Source: Falsirhodobacter sp051195255
Lineage (GTDB): Bacteria; Pseudomonadota; Alphaproteobacteria; Rhodobacterales; Rhodobacteraceae
Direction: 5' to 3'
Length of the DNA stretch: 64,000 nucleotides
Assembly: GCF_051195255.1 (NCBI RefSeq)
Contig: NZ_JBNJLK010000003.1
Location: 248,001-312,000, forward strand
The position numbers and the translations under genes were made by a program. The notes under the pieces were generated by a model, which worked only from the letters and a program-made list of their open reading frames with translations, made no database searches and had not been told where the DNA came from. Positions 17,385 through 26,734 of this stretch are shown here, one piece after another (position 1 is the stretch's first letter; each line of letters begins with the position of its first letter).

Positions 17385-18497
17385 TCACCGCTCCTTCGGG
17401 TCAAGGCTGTCGCGCAGGCCGTCGCCCAGGAAGTTCAGCGCGAACAGGATCACGGTCAGCACCGCGGCGGGCCCGATCAGCTGCCACGACGCCCCGCGCA
17501 TGTTCTGCGCACCTTCCGAGATCAGGAGGCCGAGCGAGGTCATCGGATCCTGCACGCCCAGCCCCAGGAAGGACAGCAGGCTTTCGGCCAGGATCGCCTT
17601 CGGCACCAGCAGCGTGACGAACACGATCACGGGGCCCAGCGCGTTGGGGATGATGTGCCGCTTCAGGATGCCCGCCCGCGTGGCGCCCAGCGCCTCGGCC
17701 GCTTGTACGAATTCGCGGCGCTTCAGCGACAGGGTCTGGCCGCGCACGATGCGCGCCATGTCCAGCCACTCGGTCGCCCCGATCGCGATGAAGATGATCA
17801 AAAGGGATCGCCCGAAGAACACCAGAAGCAGGATCACGAAGAAGATGAACGGCAGCGAATAAAGGATGTCCACGATCCGCATCATCACGTTGTCGACCCG
17901 CCCGCCCAGATAGCCCGAGATCGCGCCATAGGCCACGCCCAGCACCAGCGCCATGGCCGAGGCCAGAAGCCCGATGGCCAGCGAGATGCGGACCCCGATC
18001 AGGATGCGGGACAGCATGTCACGGCCAAGGTTGTCGGTGCCCAGCAGGAAGTAGTTGCGTTCCACCCCCATGGTCAGGGTGCCGGACAGGCCGTCACCGG
18101 CCAGCTCCAGCTCGGGGTTGAAGAACTGGTCGGACCGCTGGAAGTAGCGGATCACGCGTTCGTCGATCGGCTGGTCCGAGGCGATCTGCACGGTCACCGT
18201 GTCGCCCGACACCTCCGTCTCGGTGGCGTCCACGCGGGCGCGGCGGATCAGGTCGGTCACCGCGGGCTCGATCTCGTCCGCGCGGGGATAGGCCTCAAGG
18301 CTCGGCGGCACGCGGACGTATTGCTGGTAGATCGCGCCGTAGGGGTGGGGGGAGATCATGGGCCCAAACGCCCCCGCAAGCCCCAGCACCACCAGCACCA
18401 CAAGGCTGGCCAGCGCGGCACGGTTCTTCTTCAGCCGGATCCACGCATCCTGCCACAAGGAGCGGCTGGGCGCCGCGGTCATCGTTGCATCAGTCAT
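17385..18497 (-). CDS. Oligopeptide-type ABC importer permease (OppC/YejE-like)
   Basis: Inner-membrane permease of 370 residues. After a cytoplasmic N-terminus and a first helix (about 30-50) comes an unusually long periplasmic insertion (about 60-150), as in YejE-type proteins, then the C-terminal five-helix transport domain. The EAA loop that contacts the ATPase reads EALGATRAGILKRHIIPNALG. The ATG at 18497 overlaps the stop of the upstream permease by 8 bases. The DNLGRDMLSRILIG segment is a typical OppC feature. It partners with the OppB-like permease upstream and the ATPase downstream. Confidence 0.92.
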   Translation of the reverse strand: MTDATMTAAPSRSLWQDAWIRLKKNRAALASLVVLVVLGLAGAFGPMISPHPYGAIYQQYVRVPPSLEAYPRADEIEPAVTDLIRRARVDATETEVSGDTVTVQIASDQPIDERVIRYFQRSDQFFNPELELAGDGLSGTLTMGVERNYFLLGTDNLGRDMLSRILIGVRISLAIGLLASAMALVLGVAYGAISGYLGGRVDNVMMRIVDILYSLPFIFFVILLLVFFGRSLLIIFIAIGATEWLDMARIVRGQTLSLKRREFVQAAEALGATRAGILKRHIIPNALGPVIVFVTLLVPKAILAESLLSFLGLGVQDPMTSLGLLISEGAQNMRGASWQLIGPAAVLTVILFALNFLGDGLRDSLDPKER

Positions 18498-19413
18498 AGC
18501 GCACCCTCGGGTCAAGCCAGGCATAGGCGAGGTCCACCAGAAGGTTGAAGATCACCACGAAGACGGCGATCACCACCACGGTGCCCATCACCAGCGTATA
18601 GTCGCGGCCAAGCGCGCCCTGAACGAAATAGCGGCCGACGCCCGGCAGGCCGAACACGGTTTCCACCACGACCGACCCCGTCAAAAGCGCGGCGGCGGTC
18701 GGCCCCAGATAGGACACGGTCGGCAGCATGGCGGCGCGCAGCGCGTGCACGCCCACCACGACGCGGGCCGGCAGGCCATAGGCGCGGGCGGTGCGGACGT
18801 GGTTGGCGCGCAGCGCCTCCACCGTGGCGCCGCGGACAAGGCGCGCGATCACGGCCACCTGCGGCAGGGCCAGCGTGATCACGGGAAGGATCCAGTAGGC
18901 GGGGTTCGCATTGCTCCACCCGCCGGCGGGCAGGACGCCCAGGATGACGCCGAAGAACAGGCTCAGCAGCGGGGCGATGACGAAGTTCGGCGTGGTGATG
19001 CCCAGCGTGGCGATGGCCACGATCAGGTTGTCCAGCCAGGAATTCTGCTTCAGCGCGGCGATCGCGCCCAGGATGATCCCGAAGATCGTGGCCGCCACAA
19101 GCGCCAGACCGCCCAGCAGGATCGACACCGGCAGCCCTTGGGCGAACAGCTCGTTCACGGAAAAGTCGCGGCGGGTGAAGCTGGGGCCAAGGTCGCCCTG
19201 GATCAGGTTGCCCAGATACATCAGGTATTGCTGCCACAGCGGCGCATCCAGATTGTAGGCGCGCTGGAGGTTGGCGAGAATGAGGGGGTCCAGTGGCCGT
19301 TCCAGATCGAACGGGCCGCCGGGCGCGATACGGATCGCGAAGAAGGTCAGCGTGACGATGATGAAGATCGTCGGCACCGCGCTGGCCATTCGTCGCAAGG
19401 TGTATCCAAGCAT
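18490..19413 (-). CDS. Oligopeptide-type ABC importer permease (OppB/YejB-like)
   Basis: Inner-membrane permease of 307 residues starting with the family N-terminus MLGYTLRRMASAVPTIFIIV. Six membrane segments are expected, with the periplasmic segment PGGPFD after helix 1 and the EAA-like loop (RTARAYGLPARVVVGVHALR) before the last helices. The C-terminus ends in LAYAWLDPRVRYD, a common OppB ending. It follows the binding-protein gene after a 53-base gap that contains a hairpin, and its stop overlaps the next permease start. Confidence 0.92.
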   Translation of the reverse strand: MLGYTLRRMASAVPTIFIIVTLTFFAIRIAPGGPFDLERPLDPLILANLQRAYNLDAPLWQQYLMYLGNLIQGDLGPSFTRRDFSVNELFAQGLPVSILLGGLALVAATIFGIILGAIAALKQNSWLDNLIVAIATLGITTPNFVIAPLLSLFFGVILGVLPAGGWSNANPAYWILPVITLALPQVAVIARLVRGATVEALRANHVRTARAYGLPARVVVGVHALRAAMLPTVSYLGPTAAALLTGSVVVETVFGLPGVGRYFVQGALGRDYTLVMGTVVVIAVFVVIFNLLVDLAYAWLDPRVRYD

Positions 19414-19435
19414 CGATGGAACCTATGAAGTTGAA

Positions 19436-19457
19436 GGGCGGGTCTTTCGACCCGCCC
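19436..19457 (-). terminator. Intra-operon hairpin between binding-protein and permease genes
   Basis: A perfect 9-base stem (GGGCGGGTC with GACCCGCCC) and a 4-base loop lie in the short gap after the binding-protein stop. Such hairpins often attenuate transcription or protect the 3' end, so that the binding protein is made in excess over the membrane components. There is no T-run, so termination would be partial at most. Confidence 0.6.
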
Positions 19458-19466
19458 GTGAGGGGA

Positions 19467-21044
19467 TCAGTTCAGCGACAGCCAGCGTGTGGCATGGGCA
19501 TCCATGAGGTTGTCTTCGTAGCCTTCGACCTTGGTCGAGACGAGGGCACGCGAGGAATAGGCCAGGATCGGGATGATCGCCTGGTCGTCCAGCAGGGTCT
19601 GTTCGGCCCCGGCCAGGATCTCGGCCCGCTCGCCCAGATCCATGGTCGTCGCCGCCTTGTCCAGCGCCGCGTCGTAATCGGCGTTGCTCCAGCGCGAATA
19701 GTTGAAGGCCACGCCCGACTCATACAGCATCAGGAAGTTCTGCGGATCGTTGTAGTCGCCGACCCAGCCCGCGCGGGCCATGTCGAAGGGACCATCCTCG
19801 CGCAGGTAGTTGAAGTAGGTCGTGCCCTCGACCTCGTTCAGGCGGGCGTTGATGCCGATGTTGGTCAGCATGTCGGCGACGGCGGCCATGGTGTTCTTGT
19901 GGTTCTCGCCGGTGTTGTAGCGCAGTTCCACGGTCAGGCTGCCGGGGGCCACGCCCGCTTCTTCCAGAAGGGCCTTGGCGTCATCCTCGCGGTCGAACAG
20001 GTCCTTGTCGGCATAATCCACCGTCACCGCGTCGCCGTCATAGTTGGCGATGCCCGGAGGGACCAGCTTGTAGGAGGGCAGCATCGTCCCGGCCCAGACC
20101 TCGTCCGCGATGAAGTCGCGGTCGATCGCCATGGAGATGGCGCGGCGCACGCGCGCGTCCTTCAGCGGGCTGCCCTCGACGCCCTTCACCGGCAGGTAAT
20201 AGGTGCCGAGATAGGGGGCGATGCGCAGCGAATCCGACAGGTTGGCCTTCACGTAGTCCATCTGTTCGGCCGGAACGTCCGTGCACACCTGCACCTCACC
20301 CGCCTCGAAGCGGCGCATGCAGGCGGAACGATCCTCGAACGGGATCCAGTTCACGCGGTCGATCTTCACTTGGTCGGCGTTGTAGTATTCGGGGTTCTTC
20401 ACCATCACGAGCTGCGAGTTCGGCGTGAAGGACTCCAGCTTGTAGGCGCCATTCGTCACGAAATTCTCGGGGCGGGTGAACTGGTCGCCGAACTCCTGGA
20501 CCGATTTCTGATGCAGGGGCAGGGCCGCCTGGTGTGTCAGAAGCTCGATGAAATAGGGAGTGGGGGAGTTCAGCGTGACTTCCAGCGTCTTGTCGTCGAT
20601 CACGCGGACGCCCAACTGGTCCACCGGCATCTTGCCGCTGGCGATGGCTTCGGCATTCTTGATCGCGAAGAGGTTGGAGGCGTAGCCCGCCGCCGTCATC
20701 GGATCCACGATGCGGTGATACGCGAAGTCGAAATCACCCGCCGTCACCGGATCGCCGTTCGACCATTTGGCGTCACGCAGGTGGAAGGTGTAGACGGTGC
20801 CGTCTTCGGACAGGTCCCAGGATTCCGCGATCCCGGGGATGGCTTCGCCTGCCGCGCTCTGGATCACCAGGCCGTCGAACAGGTCTTTCAAAACGCGGCT
20901 TTCGGAAACCGTCTGTGTATGATGGGGGTCCAGCGTCGCGGGGTCGGTGTCGTTTCCGCGGTTCATCACCACTTCCGCCGACACGGCACCTGCACCCAGC
21001 ACCAGCGAAAGCGCCGATGCGGCCAGCAGATCACGCATAGTCAT
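19467..21044 (-). CDS. Oligopeptide-type ABC importer substrate-binding protein (OppA-like, SBP_bac_5)
   Basis: Periplasmic solute-binding protein of 525 residues. A signal peptide (cleavage near ALSLVLGAGAVSA, about residue 23) is followed by the SBP_bac_5 fold: the NRGNDTDPATLDPHHTQTVSE start, ESWDLSEDGTVYTFHLRDAKWSNGDPVTA, and the RVRRAISMAIDRDFI segment. Overall it looks more like OppA/MppA than DppA. The ATG at 21044 follows GGGAGAA. It is the first gene of the operon, divergent from tex. The substrate is not determined; peptides are likely. Confidence 0.93.
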   Translation of the reverse strand: MTMRDLLAASALSLVLGAGAVSAEVVMNRGNDTDPATLDPHHTQTVSESRVLKDLFDGLVIQSAAGEAIPGIAESWDLSEDGTVYTFHLRDAKWSNGDPVTAGDFDFAYHRIVDPMTAAGYASNLFAIKNAEAIASGKMPVDQLGVRVIDDKTLEVTLNSPTPYFIELLTHQAALPLHQKSVQEFGDQFTRPENFVTNGAYKLESFTPNSQLVMVKNPEYYNADQVKIDRVNWIPFEDRSACMRRFEAGEVQVCTDVPAEQMDYVKANLSDSLRIAPYLGTYYLPVKGVEGSPLKDARVRRAISMAIDRDFIADEVWAGTMLPSYKLVPPGIANYDGDAVTVDYADKDLFDREDDAKALLEEAGVAPGSLTVELRYNTGENHKNTMAAVADMLTNIGINARLNEVEGTTYFNYLREDGPFDMARAGWVGDYNDPQNFLMLYESGVAFNYSRWSNADYDAALDKAATTMDLGERAEILAGAEQTLLDDQAIIPILAYSSRALVSTKVEGYEDNLMDAHATRWLSLN

Positions 21045-21209
21045 CTGTTCTTCTCCCTGAGGTCTTGTTGGAACTTGCACCTTCCGCGTTTTCGCACGCG
21101 AAGTCAACCTTCGGCCATGGGTATCGTTCTTCCGCGACGCGTTCCAAGGGGACACTTTCCCTTGCTGCCATGGCCCGTTATGGTGATCGTCCCGACATAC
21201 GGAGCCTAC

Positions 21210-23489
21210 ATGTCCCTTGATCCCAGCCGCCGCATTTTTCATCTGATCGCCACCGAAATCGCCGCCGAGACGCGTCAGGTGGCCGCCGCGATCGAGTTGC
21301 TGGACGGTGGCGCGACCGTGCCCTTCGTGGCCCGCTATCGCAAGGAGGCGACGGGGGGGCTGGATGACAGCCAGCTGCGGACGCTGGCGGAACGCCTGTC
21401 CTATCTGCGGGAACTGGAAGCGCGGCGGACTGCCATCCTGGGATCGATCCGCGATCAGGGGAAGCTGACGGGCGATCTGGAACAGCGCATCGCCGGCGTG
21501 ACCACGAAGGCGGAGCTGGAGGACATCTACCTCCCCTACAAGCCCAAGCGGCGGACGAAGGCGATGATCGCGCGGGAAAACGGCCTCGCCCCGCTGGCCG
21601 AGGCGATCCTGGCGGACCGCAACGCCGATCCGGCCACGCTGGCCGCCGGCTTCGTGAACGCGAACGTGGCCGACACCAAGGCCGCGCTGGAAGGCGCGCG
21701 CGACATCGTGGCCGAAGGTCTGGCCGAGAACGCGGACCTTCTGGGCCGTCTGCGCGGGCACATGAAGCAGGCGGGCCGCCTGAGCGCCCGCGTGGTGGAG
21801 GGGAAGGAGGCCGAGGGCGCCAAGTTCTCGGACTATTTCGCGCATGACGAGGATTGGTCGAAGGCGGCCGGCCACCGCGTGCTGGCCATGCTGCGCGGCC
21901 GGAACGAAGGGGTGCTGAACCTGGATCTGGCGGTGGACGCTGACGCGCCGCGCGGCCAAAGCCCCGCCGAACGCATGACGGGCGCCACGCTGAACGCCGC
22001 CGGGCAGGGGCCGGGCGATGCCTGGCTGCGCGAGGCGGCGGCCTGGACGTGGCGGGTGAAGCTGAAGACCTCCCTCACGCTGGACCTGATGGCCGAGCTG
22101 CGCGAACGGGCCGAGGCGGAAGCGATCAACGTCTTCGCCCGAAACCTGAAGGACCTGCTGCTCGCGGCCCCTGCGGGCGGCAAGGTCACGCTGGGCGTCG
22201 ATCCCGGCATTCGGACGGGCTGCAAGCTGGCCGTGGTGGACGCCACGGGCAAGCTGCTGGACACCGCGACGATCTATCCGTTCCAGCCCAAGAACGACCT
22301 GCGCGGCGCCTCGGCCGAACTGGCCCGCATGATCCGCGCGCACGGGGTGAAGCTGGTCGCCATCGGCAACGGCACCGCCAGCCGGGAAAGCGAAAAGCTG
22401 GTGGCCGACGTCATCTCGGCCCTGCCGGACAAGCCCGTGAAGGTCATCGTGTCCGAAGCGGGGGCCTCGGTCTATTCCGCGTCGGAACTGGCCTCGAAGG
22501 AGTTTCCGGGGCTGGATGTCAGCCTTCGCGGCGCCGTGTCCATCGCCCGCCGCCTGCAGGACCCGCTGGCGGAACTGGTGAAGATCGAACCCAAGAGCAT
22601 CGGCGTCGGCCAGTATCAGCACGACGTGGACCAGTCGCGGCTGGCGAAACAGCTGGACGCGGTGGTGGAGGATGCGGTGAACGCGGTTGGCGTGGACCTG
22701 AACACCGCCTCCGCGCCCCTGCTGGCGCGGGTGTCGGGCTTGGGCGCATCCCTGGCCGAGGCGATCGTGGCGCATCGGGACGCGCAGGGCCGGTTCAACA
22801 CGCGGCGCGAACTGTTGAAGGTGGCCCGGCTGGGCCCCAAGGCCTTCGAACAGGCGGCGGGCTTCCTGCGCATCCCCGACGGGAAGGAGCCGCTGGACGC
22901 CTCCTCCGTCCACCCCGAGGCGTATGACGTGGCGCGCCGGATCGTGGCGTCCTGCGGGCGCGACCTGCGCGGGCTGATGGGGGATGCGGTGGCGCTGAAG
23001 AACGTGAACCCGCGCGACTTCATCGACGACCGCTTCGGCCTGCCCACGGTGAAGGACATCCTTTCGGAACTGGAAAAGCCCGGCCGCGATCCGCGCCCCG
23101 AGTTCAGGACGGCCACCTTCACCGAAGGGGTGGAACAGATCACCGACCTGAAGCCCGGCATGCTGCTGGAAGGCACGGTCACCAACGTCGCGGCCTTTGG
23201 CGCCTTCGTGGACATCGGGGTGCACCAGGACGGCCTTGTCCATGTCAGCCAGCTGGCTGACCGCTTCATCAAGGACGCGCATGAGGTGGTGAAGGCCGGC
23301 GACATCGTGAAGGTCCGCGTGACGGAGGTGGACGTTCCCCGCAAGCGCATCGGCCTGACCATGCGCAAGGACGGCGCCAGCCCCCCGCCGAAGCGCGAGG
23401 AGAAGCCGAAGGTGCGCGGCCCGATGCAGTCGGGTCCCGCATCGGGCGGCAACGCCTTTGCCGACGCGCTGAAGGGGTTGCGCCGCTAG
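21210..23489 (+). CDS. tex: Tex-family RNA-binding transcription accessory protein
   Basis: A 759-residue cytoplasmic nucleic-acid-binding protein related to the eukaryotic Spt6 core. In order: N-terminal Tex helical domain (about 1-190), YqgF/RNase H-like domain starting LGVDPGIRTGCKLAVVD (about 325-450), helix-hairpin-helix region (SGLGASLAEAIVAHRDAQG, about 500-560), and a C-terminal S1 RNA-binding domain (GTVTNVAAFGAFVDIGVHQDGLVHVSQ, about 650-720). The start at 21210 has GGAG 5 bases upstream and gives family length; the frame happens to be open much further upstream, antisense to the binding-protein gene, and this is ignored. Confidence 0.95.
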   Translation: MSLDPSRRIFHLIATEIAAETRQVAAAIELLDGGATVPFVARYRKEATGGLDDSQLRTLAERLSYLRELEARRTAILGSIRDQGKLTGDLEQRIAGVTTKAELEDIYLPYKPKRRTKAMIARENGLAPLAEAILADRNADPATLAAGFVNANVADTKAALEGARDIVAEGLAENADLLGRLRGHMKQAGRLSARVVEGKEAEGAKFSDYFAHDEDWSKAAGHRVLAMLRGRNEGVLNLDLAVDADAPRGQSPAERMTGATLNAAGQGPGDAWLREAAAWTWRVKLKTSLTLDLMAELRERAEAEAINVFARNLKDLLLAAPAGGKVTLGVDPGIRTGCKLAVVDATGKLLDTATIYPFQPKNDLRGASAELARMIRAHGVKLVAIGNGTASRESEKLVADVISALPDKPVKVIVSEAGASVYSASELASKEFPGLDVSLRGAVSIARRLQDPLAELVKIEPKSIGVGQYQHDVDQSRLAKQLDAVVEDAVNAVGVDLNTASAPLLARVSGLGASLAEAIVAHRDAQGRFNTRRELLKVARLGPKAFEQAAGFLRIPDGKEPLDASSVHPEAYDVARRIVASCGRDLRGLMGDAVALKNVNPRDFIDDRFGLPTVKDILSELEKPGRDPRPEFRTATFTEGVEQITDLKPGMLLEGTVTNVAAFGAFVDIGVHQDGLVHVSQLADRFIKDAHEVVKAGDIVKVRVTEVDVPRKRIGLTMRKDGASPPPKREEKPKVRGPMQSGPASGGNAFADALKGLRR

Positions 23490-23551
23490 CCCCCGCCGGA
23501 ACCCGCCGGGGCCCCTGACGTTGCCGTGCAACCCATCAAGGAGCATCCCCC

Positions 23552-24397
23552 GTGAGCAACCCCGGCGACACCTCTGACAAAGAGGTCGTTCATGACGCGT
23601 CCCGCACCGAAGTGGAGGAGCTGGAGGAAGATCTGCCCTCGACGGCGGCGGCCGTCCACCAGCTGATCCGCGAGGACGGCGAGAAGGAGATGGAGCGCGA
23701 CATCCGCGCGCTGATGTGGTCCGCCATCGCGGGCGGCATCACCATGAGCACGTCGATGCTGGCCCGCGCCATCCTGGAAGCGCATCTTCCCGACACGGAT
23801 CCGGCCTATCTTCTGGAAGCCGCCGGCTACACGATCGGGTTCATCCTGGTCATCGCCGCGGGCCAGCAGCTGTTCACCGAAAACACGGTGACGCCGATGC
23901 TGCCGCTCATGACCTCGTTCACGCGGCGCAACCTGTTCAAGGTCGGGCGGTTGTGGACGGTCGTCCTTTTCGGCAACCTTCTGGGCGGCACGCTGGCGGC
24001 GGCGATGTTCGCGTTCCTGCCCCTATTCACCCCAGAAGTGGACGCCTCGCTGGCGAAGATCGGGCACCACCTGCTGGAAAACACCCCGTGGGAGATGTTC
24101 TCCAAGGGGATCATGTCGGGCTGGCTGATCGCCACGCTGGTCTGGACGCTGTACAGCTTCGAGAAGTGGACGCTGCCGATGATCTTCCTCGTGACCTATC
24201 TGGTCGGCCTCGGGGACTTTCCGCACATCATCGTGGGCACGACCGAGGTGGCCTATCTGCTCTTCCTCGGCGAGGCGGGGCTAGGGGAGGCGGTCTTCGG
24301 GTTCGGGATACCCACGTTGCTGGGCAACGTCGTGGGGGGCACACTTATCTTCGCGCTGATCAGCCATGCGCAGGTTAAGGCGGACGTGGACATCTGA
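23552..24397 (+). CDS. Formate/nitrite transporter (FNT) family protein, YfdC-like
   Basis: Inner-membrane channel or transporter of 281 residues. A hydrophilic acidic N-terminal extension of about 55 residues precedes six hydrophobic segments. The FNT central histidine appears in LGDFPHIIVGTTE, and helix-breaking segments such as GGITMSTSMLARA and FGNLLGGTLAAAMFA fit the fold. The extension and sequence style match the YfdC branch rather than FocA or NirC, so the substrate is uncertain. Translation starts at GTG 23552, with AAGGAG 8 bases upstream. It is convergent with the Crp/Fnr gene, 10 bases apart. Confidence 0.88.
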   Translation: MSNPGDTSDKEVVHDASRTEVEELEEDLPSTAAAVHQLIREDGEKEMERDIRALMWSAIAGGITMSTSMLARAILEAHLPDTDPAYLLEAAGYTIGFILVIAAGQQLFTENTVTPMLPLMTSFTRRNLFKVGRLWTVVLFGNLLGGTLAAAMFAFLPLFTPEVDASLAKIGHHLLENTPWEMFSKGIMSGWLIATLVWTLYSFEKWTLPMIFLVTYLVGLGDFPHIIVGTTEVAYLLFLGEAGLGEAVFGFGIPTLLGNVVGGTLIFALISHAQVKADVDI

Positions 24398-24407
24398 ACC
24401 GGGCGGG

Positions 24408-25160
24408 TCAGCCCGGCCCGTCGCCGAACAGGCGTCGGTATTCGGCCTCCGGCACGCCATAGGACGCGCCGGCGGCCGCCTCCAGCCCGGCGCGGTCCAG
24501 AAGGGTGATCGCCCCCCGCTCGGCCCGGATCAGGCCCTCGCCTTCCAGCAGGTGGGTGGCCACGGTAACCCCCGCACGCCGGACGCCCAGCATGACCGAC
24601 AGGAATTCATGCGTCAGGGACAGCCGGTGATCGCCCGTCCGGTCGTGGCACATCAGCAGCCAGCGGGCGAGCCGCTTTTCGATGGTGAACTGGCCATTGG
24701 ACACCGCCGTCTGCGTGATCTGGGTGATCATGGCGTGAACGAACCGCAGGAAGTGGGCGCGCATCTCCGGATGCCGCGTCAACAACTCGGCCAGACAATC
24801 GGCGTCCATGCGAAGGCCGCGCCCCGCCACCTGGATGTTTGTCTCGGTCGGGGAACGGTCGCCGCCGGTCACGATGGACGTGGCGGTCATGCCTTCACGG
24901 CCGAACAATCCCGCCTCCAGCCGGAAATCACCCCGGCCGACCGCAAGAACGGATCCGACGCCGTCCACCGGAAAGAACACGTTCCTCGGCCGTTCATGCG
25001 GCACCTCCAGCACCATGCGCAGATCAAGCCGCACAGGCTCCAGATGCGGCTCGATCAGCGTCCGCATCCCGTCGGGCAGGGTGCGGATCAGGTTGTTCTG
25101 GCCGATTGGGCAAGGCAGCCATCCGCTTGTGGCGTTCGCCTTCGTGATGTCCGAGCCCAT
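24408..25160 (-). CDS. Crp/Fnr-family transcriptional regulator
   Basis: A 250-residue regulator with an N-terminal cyclic-nucleotide-binding-type sensory fold (about 25-150) and a C-terminal winged helix (about 155-235) in which SVMLGVRRAGVTVATHLLEG is the DNA-recognition helix-turn-helix. The cysteine spacing of FNR iron-sulfur proteins is absent, and the cAMP-binding arginine/serine signature is not evident, so the effector is unknown. The long helix HFLRFVHAMITQITQTAV would mediate dimerisation. It is divergent from the EamA permease gene and may regulate that or the convergent FNT gene; neither is shown. Confidence 0.88.
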   Translation of the reverse strand: MGSDITKANATSGWLPCPIGQNNLIRTLPDGMRTLIEPHLEPVRLDLRMVLEVPHERPRNVFFPVDGVGSVLAVGRGDFRLEAGLFGREGMTATSIVTGGDRSPTETNIQVAGRGLRMDADCLAELLTRHPEMRAHFLRFVHAMITQITQTAVSNGQFTIEKRLARWLLMCHDRTGDHRLSLTHEFLSVMLGVRRAGVTVATHLLEGEGLIRAERGAITLLDRAGLEAAAGASYGVPEAEYRRLFGDGPG

Positions 25161-25248
25161 TCGTTCCGCCTTCCACGATCATTCATCGGACGATATGTGT
25201 TGTTTCCGGTCGGGGGACAGCGTTAGCTGTCGAAAAGGGGACAGCCAC

Positions 25249-26115
25249 ATGCGCAGGTTCGCCCAGGCGGGGACGATGCTCACCGTGTCGATGATGATCG
25301 GCGTGGCGTTCCTGAACGCGCTGGACGCGGTGATCGTTCGCCTTCTGGCCGGAGAGGTACACGCCTTCGTCATCGGCTTCTTCCGCGCGCTGTTTGGCCT
25401 TCTGGTCCTGGTGCCATGGATCCTGCGGCGGGTGGACCTGCGCACGTCCCCGTATCGCGGGCTGCACGTGGTGCGGGCGGCGCTGAAGCTCGCTTCGCTG
25501 ATCGCGCTGTTCGTGGCCTATCAGCGGGCGTCCTTGCCGGACGCGACGGCCATCTTCTTCATGCTGCCGTTGTTCGTGATGCTGGGGGCCTGGCTGTTTC
25601 TGGACGAACGCATCGGCGGCGCGCAGATCGCGGCGCTGATCCTCGCGCTGGCGGGCATGGTCATCGTCGTGCGGCCGGGGGGTGCGGGGTTCGATCCGGC
25701 GCTGCTGTTCGCCTTGGCGGCGGCGGCGCTGACCGCCGCCATCCAGCTGATGCTGAAACGGATGGCGGAACATGACACCCCGGACCGCCTGGTGGCGTGG
25801 AACCTGCTGGCCATGACGGGGCTGGGCCTTGGTCTGGCACTGATCGTCTGGAAGACGCCAACGCCGTGGCAGTTGATGCTTTTGTGCGTGCAGGGCGCGC
25901 TGGGGGCGGCGAACCAGACGCTGGTGACAAAGGCGCTGAAGCTGTCGGACGCCAGTTTCGTGGGGCCGCTGGACTTCCTGCGCCTGCCCGCCGTGGCCCT
26001 TCTGGCCTGGCTTTTGTTCGGAGAGGTGGCGGGCGCCGCGACCTGGATCGGGGCGGCGCTGATCTGCGTCAGCGTGATCCTGGCCACGGGTGCGGTGCGC
26101 CGCCGGGCCGCCTGA
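25249..26115 (+). CDS. EamA/DMT-family permease
   Basis: Inner-membrane metabolite exporter or importer of 288 residues with ten predicted helices in two EamA repeats. The first repeat ends in LPLFVMLGAWLFLDERIGGAQ and the second in LPAVALLAWLLFGEVAGAATW, the paired glutamate-containing segments characteristic of the family. AAGGGG lies 8 bases before the ATG at 25249. Upstream in-frame codons overlap the divergent regulator gene and are ignored. The substrate is unknown. Confidence 0.88.
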   Translation: MRRFAQAGTMLTVSMMIGVAFLNALDAVIVRLLAGEVHAFVIGFFRALFGLLVLVPWILRRVDLRTSPYRGLHVVRAALKLASLIALFVAYQRASLPDATAIFFMLPLFVMLGAWLFLDERIGGAQIAALILALAGMVIVVRPGGAGFDPALLFALAAAALTAAIQLMLKRMAEHDTPDRLVAWNLLAMTGLGLGLALIVWKTPTPWQLMLLCVQGALGAANQTLVTKALKLSDASFVGPLDFLRLPAVALLAWLLFGEVAGAATWIGAALICVSVILATGAVRRRAA

Positions 26116-26158
26116 AACGCGCTTGCCGCCGCCGCCCGTCTGGGGCAGACCGCGTGTC

Positions 26159-26734
26159 ATGGCACGTCGCAAGAAACCTTCCCGCATTCCCGGCCTGCAC
26201 GTCTGGCTGCTGGCCGCCGCCCTTGGGCTGGCGGGCGTCATCTTCGGGCGGGACGATCCGCAGATGCGGGACACGTTCTTCGACATGGCGGGCCGCCTGC
26301 TGAAAGACGAAAGCACGCCCCGCGAAACCATGGCGGGCGGTGCCCGCATCATCGATGGCGACACGCTGGATCTGGATGGCAATCGCATCCGCCTGTTCGG
26401 GATCGACGCGCCGGAACGGGCGCAGACCTGCAGGCGCGCAAACCACGACTGGAACTGCGGCACGGAGGCGACGGCCGCGCTGGTGCGGGCCATCGGCGAC
26501 CGCAAGCTGACCTGCGAAAAGCGGGACGTGGACCGCTATGACCGGATCGTGGCGGTCTGCCATGCCGGGGATGTGGAGCTCAACACCTGGATGGTCCGCA
26601 ACGGCTGGGCGCTGGCCTACCGCCAGTATGGGGGCGAGATCTACGGCGCCAATGAACGGGCGGCAAAAGCCGACAAGGCGGGCGTCTGGTCAGGCCAGTT
26701 CGAAAACCCGTGGGAGTGGCGCCGCTTGCACTAG
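26159..26734 (+). CDS. Membrane-anchored staphylococcal-nuclease-like (SNase) protein
   Basis: A 191-residue protein with an N-terminal membrane anchor (about 12-29, likely an uncleaved signal) and one SNase domain (about 62-170). Visible catalytic-type residues are D66/D68 in IIDGDTLDLDG, R79 in RIRLFGIDAPERAQ, and the acidic/arginine segment RDVDRYDRIVAVC. Four cysteines (C91, C100, C119, C134) may form disulfides outside the cytoplasm. The domain probably hydrolyses nucleic acid in the periplasm. Its TAG stop shares the tetramer CTAG with the stop of the convergent opgC-like gene. Confidence 0.85.
   Translation: MARRKKPSRIPGLHVWLLAAALGLAGVIFGRDDPQMRDTFFDMAGRLLKDESTPRETMAGGARIIDGDTLDLDGNRIRLFGIDAPERAQTCRRANHDWNCGTEATAALVRAIGDRKLTCEKRDVDRYDRIVAVCHAGDVELNTWMVRNGWALAYRQYGGEIYGANERAAKADKAGVWSGQFENPWEWRRLH

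Noticed and set aside
19416..21209. Apparent 598-codon N-terminal extension of Tex, antisense to the OppA-like gene
   Set aside because: Tex starts naturally at 21210 with a good ribosome site and normal length; the extension has no domain.
21045..23546. 834-codon extension of the OppA-like frame through the antisense of tex
   Set aside because: The binding protein has a clear signal peptide and ribosome site at 21044; the upstream part has no similarity and opposes tex.
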